DNA of 32,280 nucleotides from the NCBI GenBank assembly GCA_947481595.1, contig CANKHC010000012.1:1-32280 (forward strand), in the 5' to 3' direction. Below, one piece after another: positions 15,036 to 23,592 of the stretch (position 1 is its first letter; each line of letters begins with the position of its first letter). A program made the position numbers and the translations under genes. Under the pieces are notes generated by a model, which saw only the letters and a program-made list of their open reading frames with translations, did not search any database and had not been told where the DNA came from. The DNA is from Fidelibacterota bacterium (lineage in GTDB: Bacteria > Pseudomonadota > Alphaproteobacteria > Rhodospirillales > Rhodospirillaceae).

Positions 15036-17015
15036 TTAGAAGTCGCTCGCTAGACTGACGGTCACGCGGCGGCGGCCGATATAGGCGAGGTAATAGTTGT
15101 TCCCGCCGGCATATTCCCAGGCGAAGGTGTTGGTGAGGTTCTGCAGGCGTACGCGCAGCGTCGACGGTGCGCCCGCGATGTTGAAGCGGTAGCGCGCGCC
15201 GAGATTGATCACCGTGCGCGGCGGGATGTTGGCGAGATTGCGCGGGCTGGCAAAGCCGCGGTCGATGTAGTCGAGCTGACCATCGACGGAGAAACCCCTC
15301 CAGGCGGGCGGGCCGTACTGAAGGTCGAAGCGCGCGGCGCGCGCGTCACGGCCCAAGGGGATGCTGCCGACGATGCCCTGGTCCACCAGCGGACCTTTGA
15401 CGCGGGCTTTCAACAAGACGACCCCGGTGAGCATGGTGAGGCTGGGCGCGATTTCACCGGTCGCCGAAAGCTCGATGCCTTCGTGGCTGAGGTTGCCGAC
15501 ATTGGTGAAGAGGTTGGTATTTTCCTTGTCGAAGAACGGCTTTTTGATCTGGAAGACGGTCGTGACCAGTTTGACCTTGGGCATCAGCTGGTAGGCGATT
15601 CCGGCGTCGAGCTGGGTGGTGAAGCTGGACGGCAGTGCCTCGCCGCGATTGCGCGCCGCCTGCGGGGCCACGCCGGATTCCTCGAGGCCGCGGGTGTAGC
15701 TGCCGAAGAGTGTGACTTTGCTGATCGGATAGGCGTTCCAGGTGCCATTGTAGAGCCAAGGGCTGAGACCGATGGTTGAGAGCGGTTGCCCCGGGACGCG
15801 GACTTCGCGGTGATACGTGGTCTTCTGCAGACCCAAGCTGAAGCCACCGACTCCGCGCCACTGCAATTCGTAGATGCCGCCGCCGGTATATTGATCGGCG
15901 AGATCCACCGTGCGCTCGGTGTAGGTGAAAGCGGGGCGGGGAATCGGATTGGGCACGCCGATGAAGGCTTTGCCGTAAGGCACGACGGCGGTGCCGGCCA
16001 CCTGGCGCACGCTGTCGCGGCCGCGCGCACTGATGTGGACGGTGTGGCGGAAGTCGCCGTCGGTGAAGACGCCGGAGGCGCGCACTTCGCCGGAGTAGGA
16101 GGAGAAGCGCTGCGGCGGCTGGAACTGGAACAGCACGTCGGCGCTGCCGTCGGGCATGGTGTTGTTGAAGAAGACCGCGTTGTCTTTGGCGCGATAATAC
16201 CAGGCGCGGAAGAGACCGGTGCGCAGCGTCCAGTTATCGGACAGGCGGGCGCGCCCGACCATGCCGAAGTTGGTTTCGTGCTGCTCGAAATCAGCCCAAT
16301 CCTGCTGATAATTCACACCGCGTTCGATGCGCGGCGGCAGCTGGTTGCCGAAGGTGTAGACGATAGGCGGGTTCTCGAAGTCGTGGCGCTGGAAGCGGCC
16401 CCAGAAGGGGATGATTTCGATGGCGTCGTTGGGGGTCCAGCGCCCGAGCACGGCGGCGGACCAGTCCTTGGCGTTGGTGCCGAAGTCGCTGCGGAAGTGT
16501 TGGCCTTTGGCGGCGACCTGCACGGCAAGGCGGTCAGCGACGATGGGGGTCTGGGCATCGACCTCGAGGGCGTAGGTGTCGTAGGGACCGACGGTGGCGA
16601 CGACGCTGCCCTGGGCGTGATCGCTGCGCGGGATGCGCAAGGTGACGTCGACAACGCCGCTGGGGGCCGGGAACGGATAGGACTGCACGGCGAGGCCGAC
16701 GCGGACCGTGAACCCCGTCATCAAACGGTCGTTGAGCACGTCGCCGGGCCCGGAATAAGGACGGTCGAAGTACATGCCTTCGATGCGGGCGTTGCCGGCA
16801 GCCTGAGGATTGAAGCCGCGGGCGTTGCGGGCGTCGTAGAGGCCGCTGGCTTCGTTGCCCACCGTGGTGCCGAAGGCGTCTTCGGCGGAGGCGAGCGCGT
16901 TCTCGTTGGCGCGCTGGGCGAAGGCCGGCGCGGTGCTCAGGGCGGTAAAAGCAAAGAGTGATGCGGAGATGAATTTCGCACGCACGCGCGTGCTGTGAAA
17001 TGGCCGCTGAAACAC
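15036..17015 (-). CDS. TonB-dependent receptor, paralogue of the one at the window start
   Basis: A 659-aa outer-membrane receptor: signal peptide ending near TAPAFAQ, short ENALASAEDAFG stretch (38-49), plug-like GLYDARNARGFNPQAAGN and a barrel whose last residues are VTVSLASDF with terminal Phe. It is clearly homologous to the receptor at 1-1543 and belongs to a short family that lacks a canonical EEIVVTA TonB box. The start is GTG at 17013-17015 with AAGGGGA 8 bases upstream. It lies 108 bases downstream of an Lrp/AsnC regulator on the same strand, close to a 2-keto-4-pentenoate hydratase, so import of an aromatic or amino-acid-like compound is possible but unproven. Confidence 0.93.
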   Translation of the reverse strand: MFQRPFHSTRVRAKFISASLFAFTALSTAPAFAQRANENALASAEDAFGTTVGNEASGLYDARNARGFNPQAAGNARIEGMYFDRPYSGPGDVLNDRLMTGFTVRVGLAVQSYPFPAPSGVVDVTLRIPRSDHAQGSVVATVGPYDTYALEVDAQTPIVADRLAVQVAAKGQHFRSDFGTNAKDWSAAVLGRWTPNDAIEIIPFWGRFQRHDFENPPIVYTFGNQLPPRIERGVNYQQDWADFEQHETNFGMVGRARLSDNWTLRTGLFRAWYYRAKDNAVFFNNTMPDGSADVLFQFQPPQRFSSYSGEVRASGVFTDGDFRHTVHISARGRDSVRQVAGTAVVPYGKAFIGVPNPIPRPAFTYTERTVDLADQYTGGGIYELQWRGVGGFSLGLQKTTYHREVRVPGQPLSTIGLSPWLYNGTWNAYPISKVTLFGSYTRGLEESGVAPQAARNRGEALPSSFTTQLDAGIAYQLMPKVKLVTTVFQIKKPFFDKENTNLFTNVGNLSHEGIELSATGEIAPSLTMLTGVVLLKARVKGPLVDQGIVGSIPLGRDARAARFDLQYGPPAWRGFSVDGQLDYIDRGFASPRNLANIPPRTVINLGARYRFNIAGAPSTLRVRLQNLTNTFAWEYAGGNNYYLAYIGRRRVTVSLASDF

Positions 17016-17123
17016 GAGAAAAGTCCCCTTACCTGCAAAGCGCAGACATACTGTGTTATTCGGCCTTCGCGCAACCCGCGGAAGCTGTCCTAACAGCCCG
17101 CTGGTGCGGTTTTTTGGGCCAAA

Positions 17124-17588
17124 TTATATCGGAAGCGCGGTCGTGGCCTTGATCTCGGTGACCGCCGCGTAGGAGTTCACCTCGCGGATGCCGGGCACGC
17201 GTGAGAGCTTCTCGAAATAGAAGCGCTGGAAGGATTGCAGGTCTTGTGTGACGACGCGCAAGAGGAAGTCGAAGGCGCCGAGAATGACGTGGCATTCGAT
17301 GACTTCGGGAAAGTTGCGGATGGCCTTGGCGAACCCGTCGAGGTTTGGCTGGTCGTTCTGAACGACCTTCACCTGCACAAAGAACTGCGCGCGCAGATCG
17401 AGCTTGTCGCGGTTGAGGATCGCGACAGTGCGCGAGATGTAGCCCTCTTCCTTCAGGCGCTGGATGCGCCGCCAGCAGGGCGACTGCGACAAGCCGACGG
17501 CCTCGGCCACTTCGGCGGCCGAGCGCGAGGCATCCTCCTGCAGGGCGCGGAGGATTTTGATGTCAATGTTGTCGAGGTCAGCGGCCAT
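17124..17588 (-). CDS. Lrp/AsnC family transcriptional regulator
   Basis: A 154-aa regulator. An N-terminal helix-turn-helix (LDNIDIKILRALQEDASRSA, then VGLSQSPCWRRIQRLKEEGYI, residues about 5-51) precedes the RAM ligand-sensing domain (FVQVKVVQNDQPNL, EVIECHVILGAFDFLLRVV). VPGIREVNSYAAVTEIKATTALPI (131-154) is the usual C-terminal block in shape. Such proteins form octamer-like rings and respond to amino acids or related effectors. The gene diverges from the hydratase across a 126-base AT-rich gap and is followed by the TonB receptor, so both neighbours are candidate targets. No good ribosome site is visible before the ATG. Confidence 0.94.
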   Translation of the reverse strand: MAADLDNIDIKILRALQEDASRSAAEVAEAVGLSQSPCWRRIQRLKEEGYISRTVAILNRDKLDLRAQFFVQVKVVQNDQPNLDGFAKAIRNFPEVIECHVILGAFDFLLRVVTQDLQSFQRFYFEKLSRVPGIREVNSYAAVTEIKATTALPI

Positions 17589-17640
17589 GTGGATAGTTTA
17601 TGCATCATATATATAAATATTCAATAATAAATGCAGGCGC
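17589..17640. promoter_or_regulatory. AT-rich divergent control region, candidate Lrp-type operator
   Basis: Between the divergent regulator and hydratase genes the sequence turns abruptly AT-rich: 17592-17632 is almost all A/T, with TGCAT and ATGCA elements flanking ATATATATAAATATT. Lrp/AsnC sites are typically AT-rich weak palindromes next to the regulator's own promoter, so autoregulation here is plausible. No exact operator can be fixed by eye. Confidence 0.4.
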
Positions 17641-17714
17641 AGTAAGGATTTGGACGGCAGCGGATAAATCGGGAGAATGCCAGCCCTCGCCGCCTTCTTG
17701 GACCAGAGCCCTTT

Positions 17715-18506
17715 ATGACCGACACCACCGCCGACGACGTCGCCGAGACCCTTGCCGCGCGCCACCGGCGCTTGGACCGCTTCACGCTTGAGATGCCCCA
17801 GGGCCGCGAGGCTGATGTGGAGTTTGCCTATGCCGTGCAAGCCAAGCCCCTGCCGCGTATCGCAGCGGGCGGCATCGACCGCGCCGGCTACAAGATCGGC
17901 GCGACCACCCCGCGCCTGCAGGAGATGTGCGGCATTCCTGAACCCGTGGCTGGGGTGGTGTTCCGCGAGCGGCTGCTGCAATCGCCGGCGCGGGTCGAGG
18001 CCCGCAGCTATGCCCGCATCGGGATCGAATCAGAACTCGCAGTGCGCATTGGCACCACGGTTCCGCTCGACCCGAAGCTGCTGGAGTCCGATGCTTTCTT
18101 CGATCATTTCGATGCCGCGACGGCCGCCTTTGAGATCGTCGACGACAGCGATGCCGACTATAAACGCCTGACAGGCGCGAAGCTGATCGCCGACAACGGG
18201 TGGAACGCCGGGCTCGTGCTCAGCACGCCGCGCGCCATCAAGGGTGCACGCACGCTGGCAGCTTTCAACGGCATCCTGTTCAGGAACGGCCAGGAAATCG
18301 ACCGCGGCACCAGCAGCGATGTGCTGGGCGATCCTTTCAACGCCTTGCGCTGGCTATGCAAACATCTAGCGCGTACGGGCACGCAGCTGGAAGCGGGGCA
18401 GTGGGTGACCACCGGCAGCCATATCCCGACGCAGTTCGCGGTGGCGGGCGAAACCTACCGCTACGAGATCGAGGGCTTCACGCCGGTCGAGCTGGCGGTG
18501 GCGTAG
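17715..18506 (+). CDS. 2-keto-4-pentenoate hydratase (MhpD/fumarylacetoacetase-type fold)
   Basis: Mg-dependent hydratase of 263 aa acting on 2-hydroxypenta-2,4-dienoate, a product of aromatic meta-cleavage, or a related 2-keto acid. The acidic ligand set known from MhpD (E106, E108, E139) is matched by E105 and E107 in GIESELAV and E140 in AAFEIVD. GYKIGATTPRLQEMCGIPEP (59-78) and LIADNGWNAGLVLS (157-170) are further family signatures. The usual meta-pathway partners (aldolase, acetaldehyde dehydrogenase) are not adjacent, so the gene could act on another keto acid or as a decarboxylase subunit. It diverges from the Lrp/AsnC gene. The ribosome site is weak. Confidence 0.91.
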   Translation: MTDTTADDVAETLAARHRRLDRFTLEMPQGREADVEFAYAVQAKPLPRIAAGGIDRAGYKIGATTPRLQEMCGIPEPVAGVVFRERLLQSPARVEARSYARIGIESELAVRIGTTVPLDPKLLESDAFFDHFDAATAAFEIVDDSDADYKRLTGAKLIADNGWNAGLVLSTPRAIKGARTLAAFNGILFRNGQEIDRGTSSDVLGDPFNALRWLCKHLARTGTQLEAGQWVTTGSHIPTQFAVAGETYRYEIEGFTPVELAVA

Positions 18507-18554
18507 ATCACCGGCCGCACAGATAGAAATTTGGATTCTCATCGGACTTAGCTC

Positions 18555-19703
18555 ATGGCGCTCATTTCACTTGTCGTTCCGACACGCAATCGTCTGGCGT
18601 ACCTGAAACACACGCTGCAGTCGGCTTTCGATCAAAGAGCCGATGACCTGGAGATCATTGTTGCCGACAACGCGACCAACGACGGCACCCGCGAGTATCT
18701 CGCGAGCCTGGGGCAGCGCGTCAAAGTGGTGCGCTCCGAGACGCCTTTGTCCATGACGGACAATTGGCATCGCGGCCTGGAGGCCGTCACCGGCGAGTGG
18801 GTGATCGTCATCGGAGATGATGACTCCCTGCTGTCCCCGTTCATGCCGGCGATGCGCGACCTTGTGCGCCGCGAGCCGGATGCGGAAGTGATTTCGTGGA
18901 AGACGGCGCTTTACCGCTGGCCCGATGCCATCGCCGAGCCCAACTTGCTAATGTTCAACTTCGGCAAGGAAGGGAAAAAGGAATCCTCGGCGGAAGCCCT
19001 GCGCGGCATCTTTGAAGACATCCAAAATCCTTATTCCCCGCCGGGCCTGTATCATGCCCTGACGCGCACGCGGGTCATCGAACGCGTCAAAGCGCAGTGC
19101 GGTGAGTACTGCCTTGGCATGTCACCGGATCTGGGCAGCGGGTTGCTGCATATGGCTTTTACCGAGTCCTACTTGGTTGTCCCATTTCCGATGTCGGTCA
19201 TGGGCTTCAGCAAGCACAGCACGGGCATGTCATTTCGGATCGGCGGCGCGGGCAGCGAGTCCGCAAACGAGTTCCGTGGTCTGGCAGATATGAGCCCCTT
19301 GCGCCGGTATCTGCCGGAATTCACCCAGGATCATTTCAACATTTCCGTATGGCGAATACTTCTCGAATGGCAGGACTACATCGGAACCAAGGGGCGCACG
19401 GTCACCTTGAACCCGCAGAAAATGCTGGTGCATTGCATCGACAAGTTGACGGGCATCCCCGTGGAGCTTCGCGACGTCGCCACCACCGAGTTGATCGCCT
19501 ACGGCCAGAAATTGGGATTTGGCGAACCGGCGTTGCGCGCGCGCTGCGCCCAAGCCGTGGCGCAGGGCCGCACGATGAAACCGGGTTACCTGATCGCCGA
19601 GGACCGCAGCGTACAGATCGCCTTCGATCTGAGCGAAACGCCGATCAAGAACATCTCCGAAGCCGGCAAATTGATCTGCGGACTTCTCCCACGCGCAGAA
19701 TAG
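18555..19703 (+). CDS. Family 2 glycosyltransferase
   Basis: A 382-aa GT-A enzyme starting LISLVVPTRNRLAYLKHTLQ, with IVADNATNDGTREYL in the nucleotide-binding part and VIVIGDDDSL (84-92), whose DDD cluster replaces the usual DxD metal site. A C-terminal extension of about 150 residues is not a recognised domain to me; no membrane helix is seen, so it is cytosolic or peripheral. The donor is not predictable from sequence, but the gene is convergent (4-base gap) with the sugar-modification operon, which makes it the natural candidate for transferring the CDP-linked sugar built by that locus. It is the only glycosyltransferase in the window. Confidence 0.9.
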   Translation: MALISLVVPTRNRLAYLKHTLQSAFDQRADDLEIIVADNATNDGTREYLASLGQRVKVVRSETPLSMTDNWHRGLEAVTGEWVIVIGDDDSLLSPFMPAMRDLVRREPDAEVISWKTALYRWPDAIAEPNLLMFNFGKEGKKESSAEALRGIFEDIQNPYSPPGLYHALTRTRVIERVKAQCGEYCLGMSPDLGSGLLHMAFTESYLVVPFPMSVMGFSKHSTGMSFRIGGAGSESANEFRGLADMSPLRRYLPEFTQDHFNISVWRILLEWQDYIGTKGRTVTLNPQKMLVHCIDKLTGIPVELRDVATTELIAYGQKLGFGEPALRARCAQAVAQGRTMKPGYLIAEDRSVQIAFDLSETPIKNISEAGKLICGLLPRAE

Positions 19704-19707
19704 CGAG

Positions 19708-20445
19708 CTAGGCGATACACTTGAGATAGCCGCCGAGGCCGACGGAAATCAGCAGCTTCGCATCGACGCCCGCATCAACGACAAAGCGGCTGTTCTCCTT
19801 GAGGAAGGCCTGCACGGCCGAGCGCGGGTTGTTGCCCTTGCCCCAGGGCCGGTCTGCAAACATGTCGGCGGGCATGTCCTCGATCACGGTATCGAGCACG
19901 ATCAGATAACTGCCGGGCTTCACGAACTTGCTGTAAGCCCGGAGTTCCGCGAGCACGTGATCGTGGGTGTGGTTTGAGTCGAGAATCACCATGACCGGCT
20001 GGGCCTCGCCGATGATCGCCTCGGCCCGCGCGACGGTGGCGGCGTCGATCGAAGAACCTTGAATCATTTTTATGCGCCGGCTCATCGGATGGGCCTCGAT
20101 GGCCTGGCGGTTGTGGCTGCGGATGTCGATGTCGATGCCGACGACATCCCCCTGCCCGCCCAAGAGTTCAAGGATCGAGGCATGGAAAATCAGCGAGCCG
20201 CCGTGGGCGATGCCCGTTTCCAGGATGTAACGCGGGCGTACCGTCCAGATCAGTTCCTGGATCGCCACCATGTCTTGCGGGAACTGGATGATCGGCCGGC
20301 CGAGCCAGGTGAAGTTATAGGAATATTTGAAGGGCGCCGTGTCCTTGATCCAGGCGATGGACTGGTCGCGCAAAGCCGAAGACTTGCCCATTTTCGCGAT
20401 GTTCTCGCGCCTCTCGCGCGCAAAGGCTTCGACTTCATCAGTCAT
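19708..20445 (-). CDS. CmcI-family (cephalosporin hydroxylase-like) methyltransferase
   Basis: A 245-aa protein of the CmcI/rhamnosyl O-methyltransferase family. Features: FTWLGRPIIQFPQDMVAIQE (45-64), SAM-binding ILETGIAHGGSLIFHAS (74-90), VVGIDIDIRSHN and the metal-site segment LDSNHTHDHV (155-164). Despite the family name, many members are SAM-dependent O-methyltransferases acting on sugars, which suits this locus. It is the last gene of a six-gene minus operon; its ATG overlaps the WbqC-like stop by 8 bases (ATGACTGA). A sugar O-methyltransferase is my preferred call; acyl hydroxylation or methylation cannot be excluded. Confidence 0.9.
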   Translation of the reverse strand: MTDEVEAFARERRENIAKMGKSSALRDQSIAWIKDTAPFKYSYNFTWLGRPIIQFPQDMVAIQELIWTVRPRYILETGIAHGGSLIFHASILELLGGQGDVVGIDIDIRSHNRQAIEAHPMSRRIKMIQGSSIDAATVARAEAIIGEAQPVMVILDSNHTHDHVLAELRAYSKFVKPGSYLIVLDTVIEDMPADMFADRPWGKGNNPRSAVQAFLKENSRFVVDAGVDAKLLISVGLGGYLKCIA

Positions 20446-21148
20446 GGGTGAACTCCCTCCAGGAAACGGTTTTGGATGTCAGGATCTCGCGCGCACCGCC
20501 GCCCAGGTTCGCCAATGGGTCGAGCATCGACACATAGGGCGTAAATGGCCCATGCAGCTGCGGGTAAGGTGCCAGAGCGTAGCTCATATATTCGACGGCA
20601 ATGCCGTTTTTTTCGAACAACTCGTGGTCGAGATAGTTCCTAGCGCCGTGGCCGGTGATGTAGGTCTTGCCGCCGAGACGCGTGCAAATCTCGATCAGTT
20701 TCTGCGTGCTGCTCGACCCCACGTCCATTGAGGAAGAACGCAGGAATTTGGGCGCCAGTCCGAGGCGGGCGGCGACGCCTTCGATGGCGGCGATGTTGAG
20801 ATCGGCGAGCAGCGTGTGGTTGGCGCTGTAGATGTCTTCGACCAAGGCCATCATATCCTTGGCAAAAGGCGCTTCCGCATAGACATGGCGCAGCGTGTTG
20901 ATGTGCTTGGCACGCCAGCGCTGGCTGTTGTCGAGGGCAACGCCCGCGATTAGTTTGGCGTCGCGCATGATGGGGGCGGTCAGCCAGTCACTGCCGGCAT
21001 GGGTCTTGATCTGCACGCGCGACATGAAGGAGCGCCCCTGTGGCAGGGCGACGTCGTCATAGTGCACAAAGATATCGGCCAAGCGCACCTGGTCGAAGAT
21101 GCCCGACCAGGGAAAGAACATCGGCTGCGAGACGACGATGCGGGTCAT
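20438..21148 (-). CDS. WbqC-like family protein
   Basis: A 236-aa member of the WbqC family, found in O-antigen and natural-product clusters, with no agreed enzyme activity. The N-terminus MTRIVVSQPMFFPWSGIFDQ and the following DIFVHYDDVALPQGRSFMSR, DWLTAPIM and LRHVYAEAPF are strongly conserved family traits; the second half has the LRSSSMDVGSSSTQKLIEIC and TYITGHGARNYLD blocks. The frame is open much further upstream, but ATG 21148 starts exactly at the conserved N-terminus and overlaps the formyltransferase stop (ATGA). WbqC proteins are often suggested to acylate or aminoacylate sugar amines. Here it probably decorates the amino sugar together with the formyltransferase, but this is context only. 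Confidence 0.88.
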   Translation of the reverse strand: MTRIVVSQPMFFPWSGIFDQVRLADIFVHYDDVALPQGRSFMSRVQIKTHAGSDWLTAPIMRDAKLIAGVALDNSQRWRAKHINTLRHVYAEAPFAKDMMALVEDIYSANHTLLADLNIAAIEGVAARLGLAPKFLRSSSMDVGSSSTQKLIEICTRLGGKTYITGHGARNYLDHELFEKNGIAVEYMSYALAPYPQLHGPFTPYVSMLDPLANLGGGAREILTSKTVSWREFTHD

Positions 21149-21795
21149 GGCGCAGCGCCGGCGAGCAGATGCGCATGGCCCTCGGTTTTGAAAAGCTGTT
21201 CGAGGTGCGTGCGCAAGGGGCCAGGCGGCAGTGCCGGATTGACGGCAGGCGCGCCGGACATACCGCCACGCTCCAGGACGTCGATGAGCACAAAAGCCAA
21301 ATAGGTCTTCTGCAGAAAGGAGATCTTCGCTGCCGTCGCCTTGGAGACGCCGGGCGCGATGGGCGCGGAGGCCTGGGCGATGATCGGGCCACTGTCGACC
21401 GCGGCGGTCGCAAGGTGCAGGGTCGCCCCGAGGACCCGGCTGTGGCCGGCGAGCGCGCGGTCGATGGCATTGAAGCCCGAATACGCCGGCAGCAGCGACG
21501 GATGCAGATTGTAGGTGGGCACCCAAGCGGTGATCGCCGGCGTGGCGATGCGCAGGTAAAAGAGCAGGATGAAATCGACGCCACCTTGTTCCGTGAACCA
21601 CGCGCGGGCCTGATCGCTGAACGCCGCGTTGGTGGGGCCGGTCAGGCGTTTACAGGGAACGTTGTACGCTTGCGCGATTGTTTCGCTGCCGCAGGCGCGG
21701 TCGGTGGCGAGGATGAAATGGTGGCGTCCTTGGCAAGCCTTGAGACACTCGGCCAAGACGCTTCCGCCGCTGGAGGAAAGGACGCCGATGCGCAT
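21145..21795 (-). CDS. PurN-like formyltransferase, candidate sugar N-formyltransferase
   Basis: A 216-aa formyl-tetrahydrofolate-dependent transferase. YNLHPSLLPAYSGFNAID (95-112) and LGATLHLATAAVDSGPIIAQ (122-141) carry the catalytic Asn96, His98 and Asp134 of the PurN/Fmt superfamily. The N-terminus (MRIGVLSSSGGSVLAECL) is the GART-type Rossmann start but differs from housekeeping PurN, and the locus has no purine genes. Placed beside an aminotransferase-containing CDP-sugar pathway, N-formylation of a 4-amino sugar is the likely job. Start ATG 21795 lies 2 bases after the upstream methyltransferase stop; the longer frame adds unrelated residues. Alternative: a formyltransferase of another amine in the same glycan. 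Confidence 0.86.
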   Translation of the reverse strand: MRIGVLSSSGGSVLAECLKACQGRHHFILATDRACGSETIAQAYNVPCKRLTGPTNAAFSDQARAWFTEQGGVDFILLFYLRIATPAITAWVPTYNLHPSLLPAYSGFNAIDRALAGHSRVLGATLHLATAAVDSGPIIAQASAPIAPGVSKATAAKISFLQKTYLAFVLIDVLERGGMSGAPAVNPALPPGPLRTHLEQLFKTEGHAHLLAGAAP

Positions 21796-21797
21796 GC

Positions 21798-22424
21798 TCA
21801 GCCGCGGTACAGGTATATCGTGTATTCGTACAGGCGGTAGGCGTGGTCGATCCTGACCTTGGGCGTGATCTCGGCCTGACACCAGGCCAGCAATTCGGCG
21901 GGGTTGCGGTAGTAGAGGTTGGGCGCGGTGAAGTTCACCTTGGTCGTCATGACGTTGAAGGCGACGCCGACGCGGGAAAGCTCAAACATGCGGCGAATGA
22001 GTTTCTGGGCGAAGGCATCCATCGCCGTGATCGTGGTTTCCAGTTTTTGGGTCAGGATGCCGTTGGCGACGACATAGTCGTGCGAGCCAGCGGCGCCGTC
22101 GGTGAACACGTCGGCCACCGCGAAGCTCGCATCCTTCTGATGGGTGCGCGCCCAGGCGATCATGTTGTCGCAGACGTCGATGCCGGAATAGTCGACGGGG
22201 AGGCCCTTCTGTTTGATCGCCTGCCAAAGGCCGCCGTAGCCGGCGCCGACGTCGAGCAAGGACACCCGCCCGGGCGTGCGCGCGGGGTCGATCACCGCCA
22301 GCATCTTTTCATAGCGCAGCACGACGTCGTCGGCCGCACCCCAGTCAACGCCGCGCGCGGTGGCGCCGTGCGTTTCAAAGGCGCGCGCATAGTGGGATTT
22401 CAAGGCGGCGGTGACGTCGTCCAT
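21798..22424 (-). CDS. Class I SAM-dependent methyltransferase
   Basis: A 208-aa Rossmann methyltransferase: motif I SLLDVGAGYGGLW (55-67), acidic motif II YSGIDVCDNMIAWA, and motif IV region DYVVANGILTQK. It is compact, without extra domains, and the C-terminal part (FTAPNLYYRNPAELLAWCQA, then YRLYEYTIYLY) resembles small sugar or lipid O-methyltransferases. It sits between the larger methyltransferase (start 4 bases after that stop) and the formyltransferase. Which hydroxyl or amine it methylates is unknown. Confidence 0.9.
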   Translation of the reverse strand: MDDVTAALKSHYARAFETHGATARGVDWGAADDVVLRYEKMLAVIDPARTPGRVSLLDVGAGYGGLWQAIKQKGLPVDYSGIDVCDNMIAWARTHQKDASFAVADVFTDGAAGSHDYVVANGILTQKLETTITAMDAFAQKLIRRMFELSRVGVAFNVMTTKVNFTAPNLYYRNPAELLAWCQAEITPKVRIDHAYRLYEYTIYLYRG

Positions 22425-22428
22425 ATTT

Positions 22429-23592
22429 TCACAGGTAATGGAAATGGAACTGGTTTTGCGGCAGGTCGGAAACGCGGGAAATAATGTCCCGCGCCACCTT
22501 GGGATTCAAGCCGACGACGATGTCTTTCACGCCGGGCGGCAGGTCGCGCGGACCGACGATAGCGCGGCCCATCAGCGTCTTGCCGCGCAGAAAGGGGTTC
22601 TGGTCGATGAAACAGGCGATGCGCTCCGGGCGGCGGAGCGTGTTTGCGATATAGCGGCCATAGAAGCCGGCGCCATAGACGGCGAAGGACTCCGCGCGCA
22701 GATCCTGCTCCAACCGGTCAAAGCCCTCGTCCAAGCGCTGCCAATAGGCGCAATCGCTCTCAACGCGGGTCCGAACGGCTTCGACGTCGGCGGCCGGGGG
22801 CAGCCAGTCGGGTTCGGACGACGTGGCAGCGCGGGCTACAACAACCACGCCGCCATGGTGAGCCTTGAGATCGATATCGAGCGCTTCAAATCCGCCCCGG
22901 CGCAGGAGCGCCTCGATGGACGGCGGCATGAAGTGGTTGACGTGATCAATGACCACCAAATCGGCCGGATTGAACAGCGCGTTGGGCACAATGAGGTAGA
23001 CGGTCCCGCCCGGCTTGATGACGCGGCGGATGTCGGCAAGGGCCTGCCCCGGCGCATCAATATGTTCAAAGGCGAAGAAGGAGATCACCACGTCGAATTT
23101 CTTGGCCCATGTGTCGGGGAGCGTGAAGGTGGCTTGTGCATCCTCGAGGAGGAAAGCCTGCCAGAACGAACGGTAACGGTCGCTGACGTCAAAGGCGTGA
23201 CCTTTGATATCGGCCCGCGCCGAAACCAGGCGCTTCAGTGTCGCTGCCTTGGCGCAACCGTAGTCGAGGACCTGCGCCCCTTGCGGGACGTCAACCTTGG
23301 CCAGCAGAGTTGCGAGCTGATGCACAGAACGAAAGACGGGCAAGCCGTCCTTCATTTCGTAGAGATCGTCCTCGTCGGCATTGGCGGTGAGGATGTGGTA
23401 GTCGTCGCTGTAAAACTGCGCCACCTCGGCGACGCCCGCACCTTGCGCATGACCGCAGCGGTCGCAAAAGAAAACCGCGATATTGCCGGCAATAGGTTCG
23501 CCCAAGGACGTCAGCGCCGTGCCGCGATGGGTGGCATAGAGCGGTGCGTTCAGGGGAGCTGCGCAGACGACGCAGGGGGAAACCTTAGTCAT
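22429..23592 (-). CDS. Zinc-finger methyltransferase with C-terminal Rossmann-like domain
   Basis: A 387-aa protein with the three-part layout of sugar C-methyltransferases: an N-terminal zinc site (C7, C10, C43, C46), a SAM domain (QVLDYGCAKAATLKRL, about 107-122; VISFFAFEHIDAPGQALADI) and a C-terminal nucleotide-binding-like part (FAVYGAGFYGRYIANTL). It lacks the YHEH catalytic motif that the paralogous enzyme at 26406 has; at the related place it reads DHVNHFMPPS. The reaction is therefore probably different: methylation of another position or of an acyl substituent. The ATG overlaps the PhyH stop by 8 bases (ATGACTAA), the same overlap type as between the WbqC-like and CmcI-like genes. 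Confidence 0.88.
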   Translation of the reverse strand: MTKVSPCVVCAAPLNAPLYATHRGTALTSLGEPIAGNIAVFFCDRCGHAQGAGVAEVAQFYSDDYHILTANADEDDLYEMKDGLPVFRSVHQLATLLAKVDVPQGAQVLDYGCAKAATLKRLVSARADIKGHAFDVSDRYRSFWQAFLLEDAQATFTLPDTWAKKFDVVISFFAFEHIDAPGQALADIRRVIKPGGTVYLIVPNALFNPADLVVIDHVNHFMPPSIEALLRRGGFEALDIDLKAHHGGVVVVARAATSSEPDWLPPAADVEAVRTRVESDCAYWQRLDEGFDRLEQDLRAESFAVYGAGFYGRYIANTLRRPERIACFIDQNPFLRGKTLMGRAIVGPRDLPPGVKDIVVGLNPKVARDIISRVSDLPQNQFHFHYL

